Below are positions 23,465 through 30,984 of a stretch of 64,000 nucleotides of DNA, piece by piece (the first letter of the stretch is position 1; each line of letters starts with the position of its first letter). The position numbers and the translations under genes are program-made. The notes under the pieces were generated by a model. It was not told where the DNA came from. It saw nothing but the letters and a program-made list of their open reading frames with translations, and made no database searches. The stretch comes from Peptococcaceae bacterium (GTDB lineage: Bacteria > Bacillota > Desulfotomaculia > Desulfotomaculales > Desulfocucumaceae): positions 1-64,000 of the forward strand of contig JAILZP010000007.1 of NCBI GenBank assembly GCA_023512435.1. Direction: 5' to 3'.

Positions 23465-26260
23465 ATGGTCCGAGGCCTTATTTCCATTTTGCTGCACGCC
23501 CACCTGCCCTTCGTGCGGCATCCCGGTCACAGGCGTTCACTGGAAGAAAACTGGTTTTTTGAGTCGTGCACCGAGTGTTACATACCCCTGCTGGAAACCT
23601 TTGAAAGGCTGGCGGAGGAGGGGGTTGATTTCCGCCTGACAGTATCCCTGTCTCCAACCCTCCTTTCCATGATGACGGACGACCTGCTGAAAGAAAAATT
23701 CCTGGATTACCTCCACCGCATGGTCGGGCTTGGAATGGCCGAGTGTGAAAGGACCGCCCGGGATGCCGAATTAAACAGGCTGTCGCTGATGTACCTCCGT
23801 CACCTTGAAAATGTGCGGAGGTATTTTAACAGCTGCGGGGGAGATTTGCCCTCCAGGTTCGGGAACCTCTGGTCCGGGGGAAAGCTGGAGCTGATCACCA
23901 CCTGCGCCACCCACGGCTATTTGCCGCTGATCCACAGCGACGAGGCCCGGAGGGCCCAGATCCAGGCGGGTCTTGACCTGTTCGCCGGTCTGTTCGGGAA
24001 AATGCCGCCGGGGTTCTGGCTTCCCGAATGCGCCTATGACCGGGGAGTGGACACGCTGCTGCAAGAATTCGGAATCAAGTACTTCGTGGTGGATACCCAC
24101 GGCCTTCTCAGCGCCGCACCGGAACCCGCCCGCGGCGTGTACGCCCCGGTTCAGTGCCGTTCGGGGGTGGCCGTTTTCGGCCGGGACCCGGAAAGTTCCA
24201 GGCAGGTGTGGGAAAGAAGGGCCGGTTATCCGGGGCACCCGGATTACAGAGAGTTTTACCGCGACATAGCCTACGACCTTGACCTGGACTACCTGGGGCC
24301 CTACCTGCCGGACGGGCCGGTGAGGGCGGACACGGGCTTTAAATATTACCGGATCACCGGCCGGGGAGACCGCAAAGAGGTTTATCTGCCGGACGCGGCC
24401 GGGAAAAGGGCGGAAATTGACGCCCGGCATTTTGTCGCGGCCAGGGTCCTGCAGCTTGAGGGGGCCCTGGCCCGGATGGACAGGATTCCCCTGGTGCTTG
24501 CCCCCTATGACGCCGAGCTGTTCGGACACTGGTGGTATGAAGGACCCCTGTGGCTGGAAAAAGTCCTGCGCCTGGCCGCCGGGGAGGAGAAGATCCAAAC
24601 GGTTACTCCCGGGGACTACCTGGACCTTTTCCCTGAAAACCAGGTGGTTGACCTGCACATGAGCAGCTGGGGCGAGGGGGGGTACAGCTACGTCTGGCTG
24701 AACCCGAAGAATGACTGGATATACAGGCACCAGCACGTTGCCGAGGCCAAAATGGCGGAACTGGCGGACAGGCACCGGCAGGCCGGGGGGTTGGTCCGGC
24801 GGGCCCTGAACCAGGCGGGCCGGGAGCTTCTCCTGGCCCAGAGCAGTGACTGGGCTTTTATCCTGAAAGAGGAAACCACCGTGGGCTATGCCACCCGCAG
24901 GGTTGTCGATCACCTGAGAAATTTCCTGGCCCTGGCCTCCCAGGTTGAGTCCGGGACCATAGATGAAGTAATGTTGTCCGGGCTGGAAGCCCGCGACAAT
25001 ATTTTTCCCGGCCTGGATTTCGGCGTGTTCGGGACCAGGAAGGTGAGTCCCGGGATTTTTAAGGGCGAGGGTCTTAAAGTGATCATGCTTTCCTGGGAAT
25101 ACCCGCCCCGGACCGTGGGCGGACTGGGCAGGCACGTGCACGGCCTTTCCAGGGCCCTGGCGGGGTTGGGAGTGGAGGTCCACGTCTTCACCTGCCCGGC
25201 CCGTGATAAGCCCCCCTATGAGGTGGACGGGGCGGGGGTGCACGTTCACCGGGTAAGCCGGGAGGAACTGGATACCGGGGACTTTCTGGAGTGGCTGTCC
25301 AGGCTCAATGGCGCGATGGTCAGGGGGGTTGAGGAAAGCGGCCTGTGCCGGGGTTATTTTCACCTGGTCCATGCCCACGACTGGCTGGTCAGGGATGCGG
25401 CCAGGGAAATATCCGGGAAATACGGCCTGCCGCTGGTGGTGACCATACACGCCACCGAGCACGGACGGAACAGGGGAATATTTACCGGTCTGCAGAGGCA
25501 GATTCACGAAATCGAGAGGGACCTGGTGGCCGGGTCCAGCCGGGTCATCTGCTGCAGCAGCTACATGGCCAGGGAAGTGGGAAGGCTGTTCGGAGGCGGG
25601 CGGGGAGGAATCAAGGTCATTCCCAACGGGGTTGATGCCGGAAGCCTGGCGGCGGGCACCTCCCGTCACGGTGAGTTTGAACCGTTCTCCGGGGGCCCGG
25701 TCATCGCCTTCCTGGGCAGGCTGGTCCCGGAGAAAGGAGTTCAGGTGATCATCGAGGCGCTGCCAATGATCAGGAACAGCCACCCCCGGGCGGTGCTGGT
25801 GGTGGCCGGGAGGGGCCCTTACGAGAATGATCTGAGGAAGCTGGCCGAAAAACATGGTGTGGCCGAAAACGTGAAATTCATCGGCTTCGTTGACGACGCC
25901 GGCCGGAACCGCCTGCTGGCCGAAGCTTCGGTGGCGGTCTTTCCCAGCATATACGAGCCCTTTGGCATTGTGGCCCTGGAGGCCATGGCGGCCGGAACCC
26001 CGGTGCTGGTTTCGGACACCGGGGGCCTCGCGGAAATAATCAGCCACGGGATCGACGGGCTGAAAGTTCCGCCGGGGAGGCCCGACCTGCTGGCCCGCTA
26101 TGTGGTTGAACTGCTGGACCGGCCGGACCTGGCCCGGAGATTTGGCCGGAAGGCCTACAGGAAGGTGGTCAGCCGCTACGACTGGAACCAGATCGCCTTT
26201 GAAACGGTCAGGGTGTACATCGAGGTGTTGAGGAGGGATCGGGGGAGGGAGACCGCATAG
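23465..26260 (+). CDS. GH57 1,4-alpha-glucan branching enzyme fused to a GT4 glycosyltransferase
   Basis: 931 residues. Residues 1 to about 520 form a GH57 domain: the N-terminal LLHAHLPFVRHP, the nucleophile Glu in GFWLPECAYDRG and the catalytic Asp in APYDAELFGHWWYEG, followed by a DUF1957-like C-terminal helical part. From about 540 a GT-B glycosyltransferase begins at VIMLSWEYPPRTVGGLGRHV and ends with AFLGRLVPEKGVQVI and EPFGIVALEAMAAGTPVLVS, the GT4 nucleotide-sugar signature. The fusion suggests coupled chain elongation and branching of an alpha-glucan such as glycogen in the cytoplasm. Starts at GTG 23456 or ATG 23465; the latter has the better GGGGTGA spacing. Confidence 0.85.
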   Translation: MVRGLISILLHAHLPFVRHPGHRRSLEENWFFESCTECYIPLLETFERLAEEGVDFRLTVSLSPTLLSMMTDDLLKEKFLDYLHRMVGLGMAECERTARDAELNRLSLMYLRHLENVRRYFNSCGGDLPSRFGNLWSGGKLELITTCATHGYLPLIHSDEARRAQIQAGLDLFAGLFGKMPPGFWLPECAYDRGVDTLLQEFGIKYFVVDTHGLLSAAPEPARGVYAPVQCRSGVAVFGRDPESSRQVWERRAGYPGHPDYREFYRDIAYDLDLDYLGPYLPDGPVRADTGFKYYRITGRGDRKEVYLPDAAGKRAEIDARHFVAARVLQLEGALARMDRIPLVLAPYDAELFGHWWYEGPLWLEKVLRLAAGEEKIQTVTPGDYLDLFPENQVVDLHMSSWGEGGYSYVWLNPKNDWIYRHQHVAEAKMAELADRHRQAGGLVRRALNQAGRELLLAQSSDWAFILKEETTVGYATRRVVDHLRNFLALASQVESGTIDEVMLSGLEARDNIFPGLDFGVFGTRKVSPGIFKGEGLKVIMLSWEYPPRTVGGLGRHVHGLSRALAGLGVEVHVFTCPARDKPPYEVDGAGVHVHRVSREELDTGDFLEWLSRLNGAMVRGVEESGLCRGYFHLVHAHDWLVRDAAREISGKYGLPLVVTIHATEHGRNRGIFTGLQRQIHEIERDLVAGSSRVICCSSYMAREVGRLFGGGRGGIKVIPNGVDAGSLAAGTSRHGEFEPFSGGPVIAFLGRLVPEKGVQVIIEALPMIRNSHPRAVLVVAGRGPYENDLRKLAEKHGVAENVKFIGFVDDAGRNRLLAEASVAVFPSIYEPFGIVALEAMAAGTPVLVSDTGGLAEIISHGIDGLKVPPGRPDLLARYVVELLDRPDLARRFGRKAYRKVVSRYDWNQIAFETVRVYIEVLRRDRGRETA

Positions 26261-26266
26261 TATATA

Positions 26267-26291
26267 GGAATTGGGAATCAGGAATTGGGGA
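26267..26291. repeat. Heptad repeat after the GH57-GT4 gene
   Basis: GGAATTG, GGAATCA, GGAATTG, GGGAG: a degenerate 7-bp-period array in the 188-base spacer, which otherwise holds nothing supportable. Confidence 0.65.
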
Positions 26292-26448
26292 GTATCGGGA
26301 AAGGCCCCGGAGGGTGAAACCGGGGAGCAGGTTTACCATTTCCCCTGTTGAACTGCACTGAGACCATGGAATATAATAACCGGGTAAGGATATCGATTCC
26401 CCATCCCCGCTTTTTATAGTGATCCGCCAAAAAGGAGAGTGTTCTTAA

Positions 26449-27525
26449 TTGTCTTTTAAGCCTGCGGGGCTGCTTACCGGCATCGGCAGCGTGCCCTATA
26501 CCGATCCAGCTGAAGCCCTTTCCCTGATCTTCAGCAATATGCCCGAAATACCCCACTGGCCCCAAATGCCCTTAAGGGGGCCTGGGGAAGGGTTTGTCTT
26601 CCAGTTTTTAACCCCCCTGGTGAGGGCGGGCCTGATCAGGATTGAAGGCGGCAGGGCCTATTTCGACACCGAAAGCGACCGGTGGGGGGAGGGTATGACC
26701 GAGTTCTATGCCGCCTACCTGGCGGCGGCCGAGGGGGACCCCGAAGCCCTGGAGGCCTTTTCCCTGCCGGAGGAGGCGGCCGCGGGGTTTTACGCATTTT
26801 CGGACCACATCAGGGAAAAAGGACCCGGGGACGCCGTCTATTTCAAGGGACACCTGGCCGGCCCGCTGACAGTGGGGTTCAACCTCAAGGACGCCGGGGG
26901 GAGGCTGGCCTATTATCAGGACCAGCTGCGGGACCTGCTGGTAAAAACCCTGGCCCTGCACGGCCGCTGGCAGGCCGTGAAACTGGCCGCCCTGGGCCGG
27001 CCGGCCATCATTTTTGTTGACGAGCCGGGTATCAGCGTTTATGGAAAGTCCAGTTACATAACGGTCACAAGGGAGATGATCAAAAAGGACCTGAACGAAA
27101 TTTTCGGCCAGATTCACGCCGCCGGGGCCCTGGCCGGGGTGCACTCCTGCGACGCCATCGACTGGTCCATCCTTTACCAGTGCGACCTGGAGATCGTCAA
27201 TCTGGACGCCTATAATTTCGGGGACTCCCTGATACCCTTCTCAGCCGGATTAAAGGAGTTTATTTTAAGGGGAGGCATACTGGCCCAGGGGATAGTGCCC
27301 ACCAGCGGCGAGGCCTTTGCCGAGACCGCGGAAAGCCTGATCGGCAGGCTGGAAGGCATATGGGATCAACTGCGGTCAAGGGGAGTGCCGGGCCGGCGGC
27401 TGATTGAACAGACCATGATCACGCCGGCCTGCGGCACCGGCCTCCTGGACCCCGGGCTGGCCGCCCGCATATACCGGCTGGCCCGGGAGGTGTCCGGGGC
27501 GGTAAGGGAGAGTATCGGCGCATGA
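26449..27525 (+). CDS. MetE/UROD-like methyltransferase-family protein
   Basis: 358 residues from TTG with AAGGAGAG upstream. The fold signatures of cobalamin-independent methionine synthase/uroporphyrinogen decarboxylase proteins are visible: an N-terminal TGIGSVPYTDPAEALSLIF, the strand AIIFVDEPGIS, and zinc-ligand-like motifs VHSCDAIDW and TPACGTG. It lacks the N-terminal half of full MetE. Such short proteins often transfer methyl groups to corrinoid proteins or thiols, but the acceptor is unknown. It overlaps the next gene by four bases (ATGA), so the two are cotranscribed. Confidence 0.7.
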   Translation: MSFKPAGLLTGIGSVPYTDPAEALSLIFSNMPEIPHWPQMPLRGPGEGFVFQFLTPLVRAGLIRIEGGRAYFDTESDRWGEGMTEFYAAYLAAAEGDPEALEAFSLPEEAAAGFYAFSDHIREKGPGDAVYFKGHLAGPLTVGFNLKDAGGRLAYYQDQLRDLLVKTLALHGRWQAVKLAALGRPAIIFVDEPGISVYGKSSYITVTREMIKKDLNEIFGQIHAAGALAGVHSCDAIDWSILYQCDLEIVNLDAYNFGDSLIPFSAGLKEFILRGGILAQGIVPTSGEAFAETAESLIGRLEGIWDQLRSRGVPGRRLIEQTMITPACGTGLLDPGLAARIYRLAREVSGAVRESIGA

Positions 27526-28328
27526 TCCACGACTACCACATTCACACCTCCCGGTGCGGCCACGCCCGGGGAGAGATTCAGGAATACATAGACCGGGCGC
27601 GGAGAATGGGGCTTTTGGAAATCGGCATTTCCGACCATGTGCCCATGTACTGGCTCCCCCCGGACCGGAGAGATCCCGGCCTGGCCATGGACGGGGCCCA
27701 TTTTCCGGGTTATGTAAGAGAGGTCCTGGAGATGTCCGAAAAACACTCCGACATCGGAATCCGCCTGGGAGTGGAAGTGGACTACATCCCGGGATTTGAG
27801 GAGGAAGCCGCTGCCGCCCTTTCGGGCCATCCCTTCGATTACGTGATTGGATCGGTTCATTACATAGGCGGGTGGGCTTTCGACAGTCCGAAATACCTGG
27901 AGGAGTACGGCCGGCGGGACATAGGGGAGGTCTACCGGGATTATTTCAACCTTGTCAGCCGGGCGGCCGGGTCAGGCCTTTTCGACATCATCGCCCACCC
28001 GGACCTGGTGAAAAAATTCGGATTCAGGCCTGAAGGGGACCTGGCCGGCTTTTACCGGCAGGCGGCCAGGTCCTTCGCCGAGGCGGGGGTGTGCGTGGAG
28101 GTCAATACCGCCGGACTGAGGTGGCCGGCCGGGGAAATATATCCCTCCCTGGAGTTTCTAAAAATATGCCGGATGGAGGGCGTTCCGGCGGTTGCCGGTT
28201 CCGACGCTCACCTCCCGGAACAGGTGGGATGGGCTTTTGACCAGGCCAGGGAACTCCTGCTGGCGGCCGGCTATACCGAGGTGGCCCTGTTCAGGGGCAG
28301 GCGGAGGCGGATGGTGAAGATACTTTGA
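27522..28328 (+). CDS. PHP-domain phosphatase, HisJ-like histidinol-phosphatase family
   Basis: 268 residues with the four metal-binding PHP motifs: DYHIHTSRCGHARG at the start, ISDHVPM, GVEVDYIP with GSVHYIGGW, IAHPDLVKKFG, and GSDAHLPEQVGWAF near the end. This set matches K-type histidinol-phosphate phosphatases (HisK/HisJ), which act in histidine biosynthesis. No other his genes are near, so the substrate may differ; PHP phosphoesterases are often misassigned. Translationally coupled to the MetE-like gene. Confidence 0.78.
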   Translation: MIHDYHIHTSRCGHARGEIQEYIDRARRMGLLEIGISDHVPMYWLPPDRRDPGLAMDGAHFPGYVREVLEMSEKHSDIGIRLGVEVDYIPGFEEEAAAALSGHPFDYVIGSVHYIGGWAFDSPKYLEEYGRRDIGEVYRDYFNLVSRAAGSGLFDIIAHPDLVKKFGFRPEGDLAGFYRQAARSFAEAGVCVEVNTAGLRWPAGEIYPSLEFLKICRMEGVPAVAGSDAHLPEQVGWAFDQARELLLAAGYTEVALFRGRRRRMVKIL

Positions 28329-28334
28329 AAATAC

Positions 28335-28366
28335 CTCATTCTGAAGGCCTCATTCTGTCGGAATCC
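28335..28366. repeat. Dispersed 32-bp intergenic repeat, copy 1
   Basis: CTCATTCTGAAGGCCTCATT followed by CTGTCGGAATCC; 28 of 32 bases match the copy at 50921-50952. It is followed by GAATCCA heptad-like units to 28376. The 412-base spacer 28329-28740 otherwise holds a terminator and the mraZ promoter region. Confidence 0.6.
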
Positions 28367-28485
28367 AGAATCCAGACCCACACGCCGCCAAAAGGCACCA
28401 CCTCCGGCTGAACCGGCTCCATGCCCGTCGCTTGCGGACTCTTGATTCCCCGCGCTCGTGAGAATAAATAGTCAATTCTCTATTG

Positions 28486-28510
28486 CCGCACATCATGTGC
28501 GGTATTTTTG
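28486..28510 (+). terminator. Intrinsic terminator before the dcw cluster
   Basis: CCGCACA-TCA-TGTGCGG, a 7-bp stem with 3-base loop, is followed by TATTTTTG. It separates the PHP gene from the dcw promoter. Confidence 0.8.
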
Positions 28511-28633
28511 TTGCTTTTTACAATATATTGATGACTGATGTTCAGATAGAACCAACATGTTGACATTGAATAACGACTTGTAAAAATTAATATTTATCTC
28601 CGGGGTCTAATTCAAAAAATTTTTTTCAAACTA

Positions 28634-28662
28634 TTGAAAAAAAGAAGGATTTGGTATATAAG
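28634..28662 (+). promoter_or_regulatory. Promoter of the dcw cluster (PmraZ)
   Basis: TTGAAA and TATAAG are separated by 17 bases. The predicted start, about 28669, lies directly upstream of the MraZ-type direct repeats. Confidence 0.65.
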
Positions 28663-28672
28663 TATAGAATAT

Positions 28673-28712
28673 AAGTGGGGAAAAGTGATTAAAAGTGGAT
28701 CTAAGTGGTGTA
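28673..28712 (+). promoter_or_regulatory. MraZ operator: four 10-bp direct repeats
   Basis: Four consecutive units aagtggggaa, aagtgattaa, aagtggatct and aagtggtgta repeat with exactly 10-bp period just upstream of mraZ. MraZ is known to bind tandem GTGG/TGGG-type repeats with this period in its own promoter and repress the dcw operon. The second unit is the weakest (GTGA). Confidence 0.85.
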
Positions 28713-28740
28713 ACGATGGTTGCAGGTGGGGTGAAGGACC

Positions 28741-29178
28741 ATGTTTATAGGTGAATACCAGCATACCATCGACGCCAAGGGTAGACTTTTTATTCCGGCC
28801 AAATTTCGCGAAGGCCTGGGAGACAAGTTCATCCTGACCAAGGGATTGGACGGATGCCTGTTCGTGTACCCCCCCAAGGACTGGACGGCTCTTGAGCAAA
28901 AAATGCGTTCCCTTCCCTTTACCAGGGCGGATGCCCGGGCCTTTATGCGGTTTTTTTTCTCGGGGGCCACTGAATGCGAGGTGGACAGGCAGGGAAGGAT
29001 TCTGATTCCTTCAAACCTGCGGGAATATGCCGGGCTGGAAAAGGAAACCATGATCATAGGGGTGTCCTCCCGGGTGGAAATTTGGGCCCGGCAGCGCTGG
29101 GAGGAATACAGCATGACCGCATCGGCCTCCGCCGATGAGATTGCCGAAAAAATTGTGGACTTTGACCTGGGCATATAA
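28741..29178 (+). CDS. mraZ: MraZ transcriptional regulator of the dcw cluster
   Basis: 145 residues with two AbrB-like half-domains: [20 protein letters not shown] at the N-terminus and [20 protein letters not shown] near residue 80. Both contain the DxKGR/DxQGR DNA-contact motif. MraZ forms ring oligomers and represses its own operon by binding the direct repeats seen directly upstream. It heads the dcw cluster in the usual position. Confidence 0.95.
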   Translation: MFIGEYQHTIDAKGRLFIPAKFREGLGDKFILTKGLDGCLFVYPPKDWTALEQKMRSLPFTRADARAFMRFFFSGATECEVDRQGRILIPSNLREYAGLEKETMIIGVSSRVEIWARQRWEEYSMTASASADEIAEKIVDFDLGI

Positions 29179-29330
29179 GGAGACCCCGGGAAAGGCGAAG
29201 GCTCCGCGCAGGAGACAGGATTTTCAGCAGGGTCGCCGCCCCGGGGCCTTTTTAGCAGGCCCGTACAGGGATAGGAGGACTGAATATAGACAGGGGGACT
29301 GAAGGTGAGTACAGGTACGAACACCGGCCG

Positions 29331-30248
29331 GTGCTGGTCCGGGAGGTTCTGGACTGCCTAAAGCCCGATGACAAGGGAATATACGTGGACTGCACCCTGG
29401 GCGGGGCCGGCCACAGCTACGAGATATTGAGGGCGTCCTCGCCCGGGGGAAGGGTTATCGGCCTGGACCGGGATGCCGACGCCATAAAGGCCGCGGCCCG
29501 CAGGCTGGCTGAATTTGGGGACAGGGCCGTCCTGGTGCGCGGCAATTTCAGGGATTTGCCGGGAATTCTGGACAGACTGGGTGTCATACAGGTGGACGGG
29601 ATTCTTTTTGACCTGGGTGTGAGTTCCTACCAGCTGGACAACCCGCACCGGGGCTTCAGCTACCAGAAGGATGCCCCCCTGGACATGCGCATGGACAGGG
29701 AGGGCGGGGTGACCGCCGCCGACCTGGTTAATAAGCTGCCCGCGGAGGATCTCAGGCAGATTATCCGGCAGTACGGCGAGGAACAATTCGCCGGGAGGAT
29801 CGCTTCCTTTATCGTCAGGGAAAGGGAAAAGGATCCCATTACCACCACCGGCCGGCTGGCGGACATTGTCAAGCGGGCCATCCCGGCAAAGAACAGGCGG
29901 GAAGGTCCCCACCCCGCCAGGAGGACCTTTCAGGCCCTGCGCATAGCGGTCAACAGGGAACTGGAAGCCCTGGGGGACGCCCTGCGGGGGACGGTGGACC
30001 GCCTGAAGCCGGGCGGAAGGGTCTGCGTGATTGCCTATCACTCCCTGGAGGACCGCATGGTGAAGGATTTCTTCCGGGAGATGACGCTGAAATGCGTGTG
30101 TCCGAGGGATTTTCCGGCCTGCGTGTGCGGAAAGAGCCCCCTGTTGAAGGTTGTTAAGCCGGGGGGGATAACCCCGTCGGCCGCGGAAATAGAGGAAAAC
30201 CCGAGGGCCAGAAGTGCCCGGCTGCGGGCGGCCGAACGTCTCCCGTAA
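29331..30248 (+). CDS. rsmH: 16S rRNA (cytosine1402-N4)-methyltransferase RsmH/MraW
   Basis: 305 residues from the first canonical start. SAM-binding motif [16 protein letters not shown] (about residue 18), then GLDRDADAI, the [19 protein letters not shown] signature and the C-terminal [19 protein letters not shown]. It methylates C1402 of 16S rRNA. The conserved N-terminal HxPVL region ([12 protein letters not shown]) begins upstream of the GTG at 29331, so translation probably starts earlier. The only well-placed signal is AGGAGG at 29273-29278 followed seven bases later by an in-frame ATA (29286); no ATG, GTG or TTG occurs in frame before the preceding stop. Confidence 0.9.
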   Translation: MLVREVLDCLKPDDKGIYVDCTLGGAGHSYEILRASSPGGRVIGLDRDADAIKAAARRLAEFGDRAVLVRGNFRDLPGILDRLGVIQVDGILFDLGVSSYQLDNPHRGFSYQKDAPLDMRMDREGGVTAADLVNKLPAEDLRQIIRQYGEEQFAGRIASFIVREREKDPITTTGRLADIVKRAIPAKNRREGPHPARRTFQALRIAVNRELEALGDALRGTVDRLKPGGRVCVIAYHSLEDRMVKDFFREMTLKCVCPRDFPACVCGKSPLLKVVKPGGITPSAAEIEENPRARSARLRAAERLP

Positions 30249-30429
30249 CAAATCTTCTTTTCAGGACAGTGATATCCGGCTCTTGGCGGCAGACCGCAAG
30301 GGACGAGCATAGGGCCGGTTCAGCCGGAGGACTAAGCAGCGAGGCTTTAATCCGCTTCCGGCCCCGAATTTTCATTATGTGGGGTTCTTGATGGTTGCTG
30401 TTCTAAACAGGCTGGAGGGTGAATAAGCT

Positions 30430-30942
30430 GTGGTAGTAGCGCAAGAGCGGTACGATCATTACAGTCTGCCCGAAGAGGAAAGCCGGGTGACCCGGCGCCC
30501 CAAAAGAAACTTGCTCCCTGGCAAAGGAAGGTACGCCCTGACCCTGCTGGTGTTGCTCACTTTCTGCACCGGCATGCTGATTGCCTTTTATTACTCCCAG
30601 GTGATCATTTCAGGTTATAAAATATACAGCCTGAACAATAAGCTGACGTCCCTCCGCCAGGAGACCGTCTCGCTCGCCGAGGAGGTTGACAGGCTTAACT
30701 CCCTGGGCAGGATAGAGCACTTGGCCACCACCAGGTTGAAGATGGTCAAGCCCGGCAGCAGGGACGTGGTAGTGGTAAAGGCCAATCTGATTGCGGAGAA
30801 CAGCCGTGGAAACCCTGCCGGGTCAAAGGCGGAACCGGGCAGCGTCCAGAGCGGACAACAGGCCCGGGGGCGGCAGGACGCCGCCGGCAGAAACAAGGTG
30901 GTACAGGCCTTTGCCAATTTAATAGGAATAAAGGGGAGTTAA
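30430..30942 (+). CDS. ftsL: FtsL-like septum-formation initiator
   Basis: 170 residues from GTG with GGAGGGTG upstream. A cytoplasmic basic N-terminus is followed by one transmembrane helix (YALTLLVLLTFCTGMLIAFYY, about 37-57) and a leucine-zipper-like extracytoplasmic coiled coil (LNNKLTSLRQETVSLAEEVD) ending in LGRIEHLATTRLKMVKP, the typical FtsL/DivIC tail. The final 60 residues are low complexity (Gly, Gln, Lys rich) and probably disordered. Position between rsmH and the class B PBP is standard for ftsL. It forms the FtsQ/DivIB-FtsL-DivIC complex at the septum. Confidence 0.85.
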   Translation: MVVAQERYDHYSLPEEESRVTRRPKRNLLPGKGRYALTLLVLLTFCTGMLIAFYYSQVIISGYKIYSLNNKLTSLRQETVSLAEEVDRLNSLGRIEHLATTRLKMVKPGSRDVVVVKANLIAENSRGNPAGSKAEPGSVQSGQQARGRQDAAGRNKVVQAFANLIGIKGS

Positions 30943-30984
30943 AAGGGTCAAGCCACCGGGTGGGCTGGTCGGAGGGAGAATTGT

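Noticed and set aside
23771-26047. 758-codon open frame on the minus strand
   Set aside because: It is fully antisense to the GH57-GT4 gene, lacks family motifs and is Pro/Gly/His rich, a GC-rich shadow.
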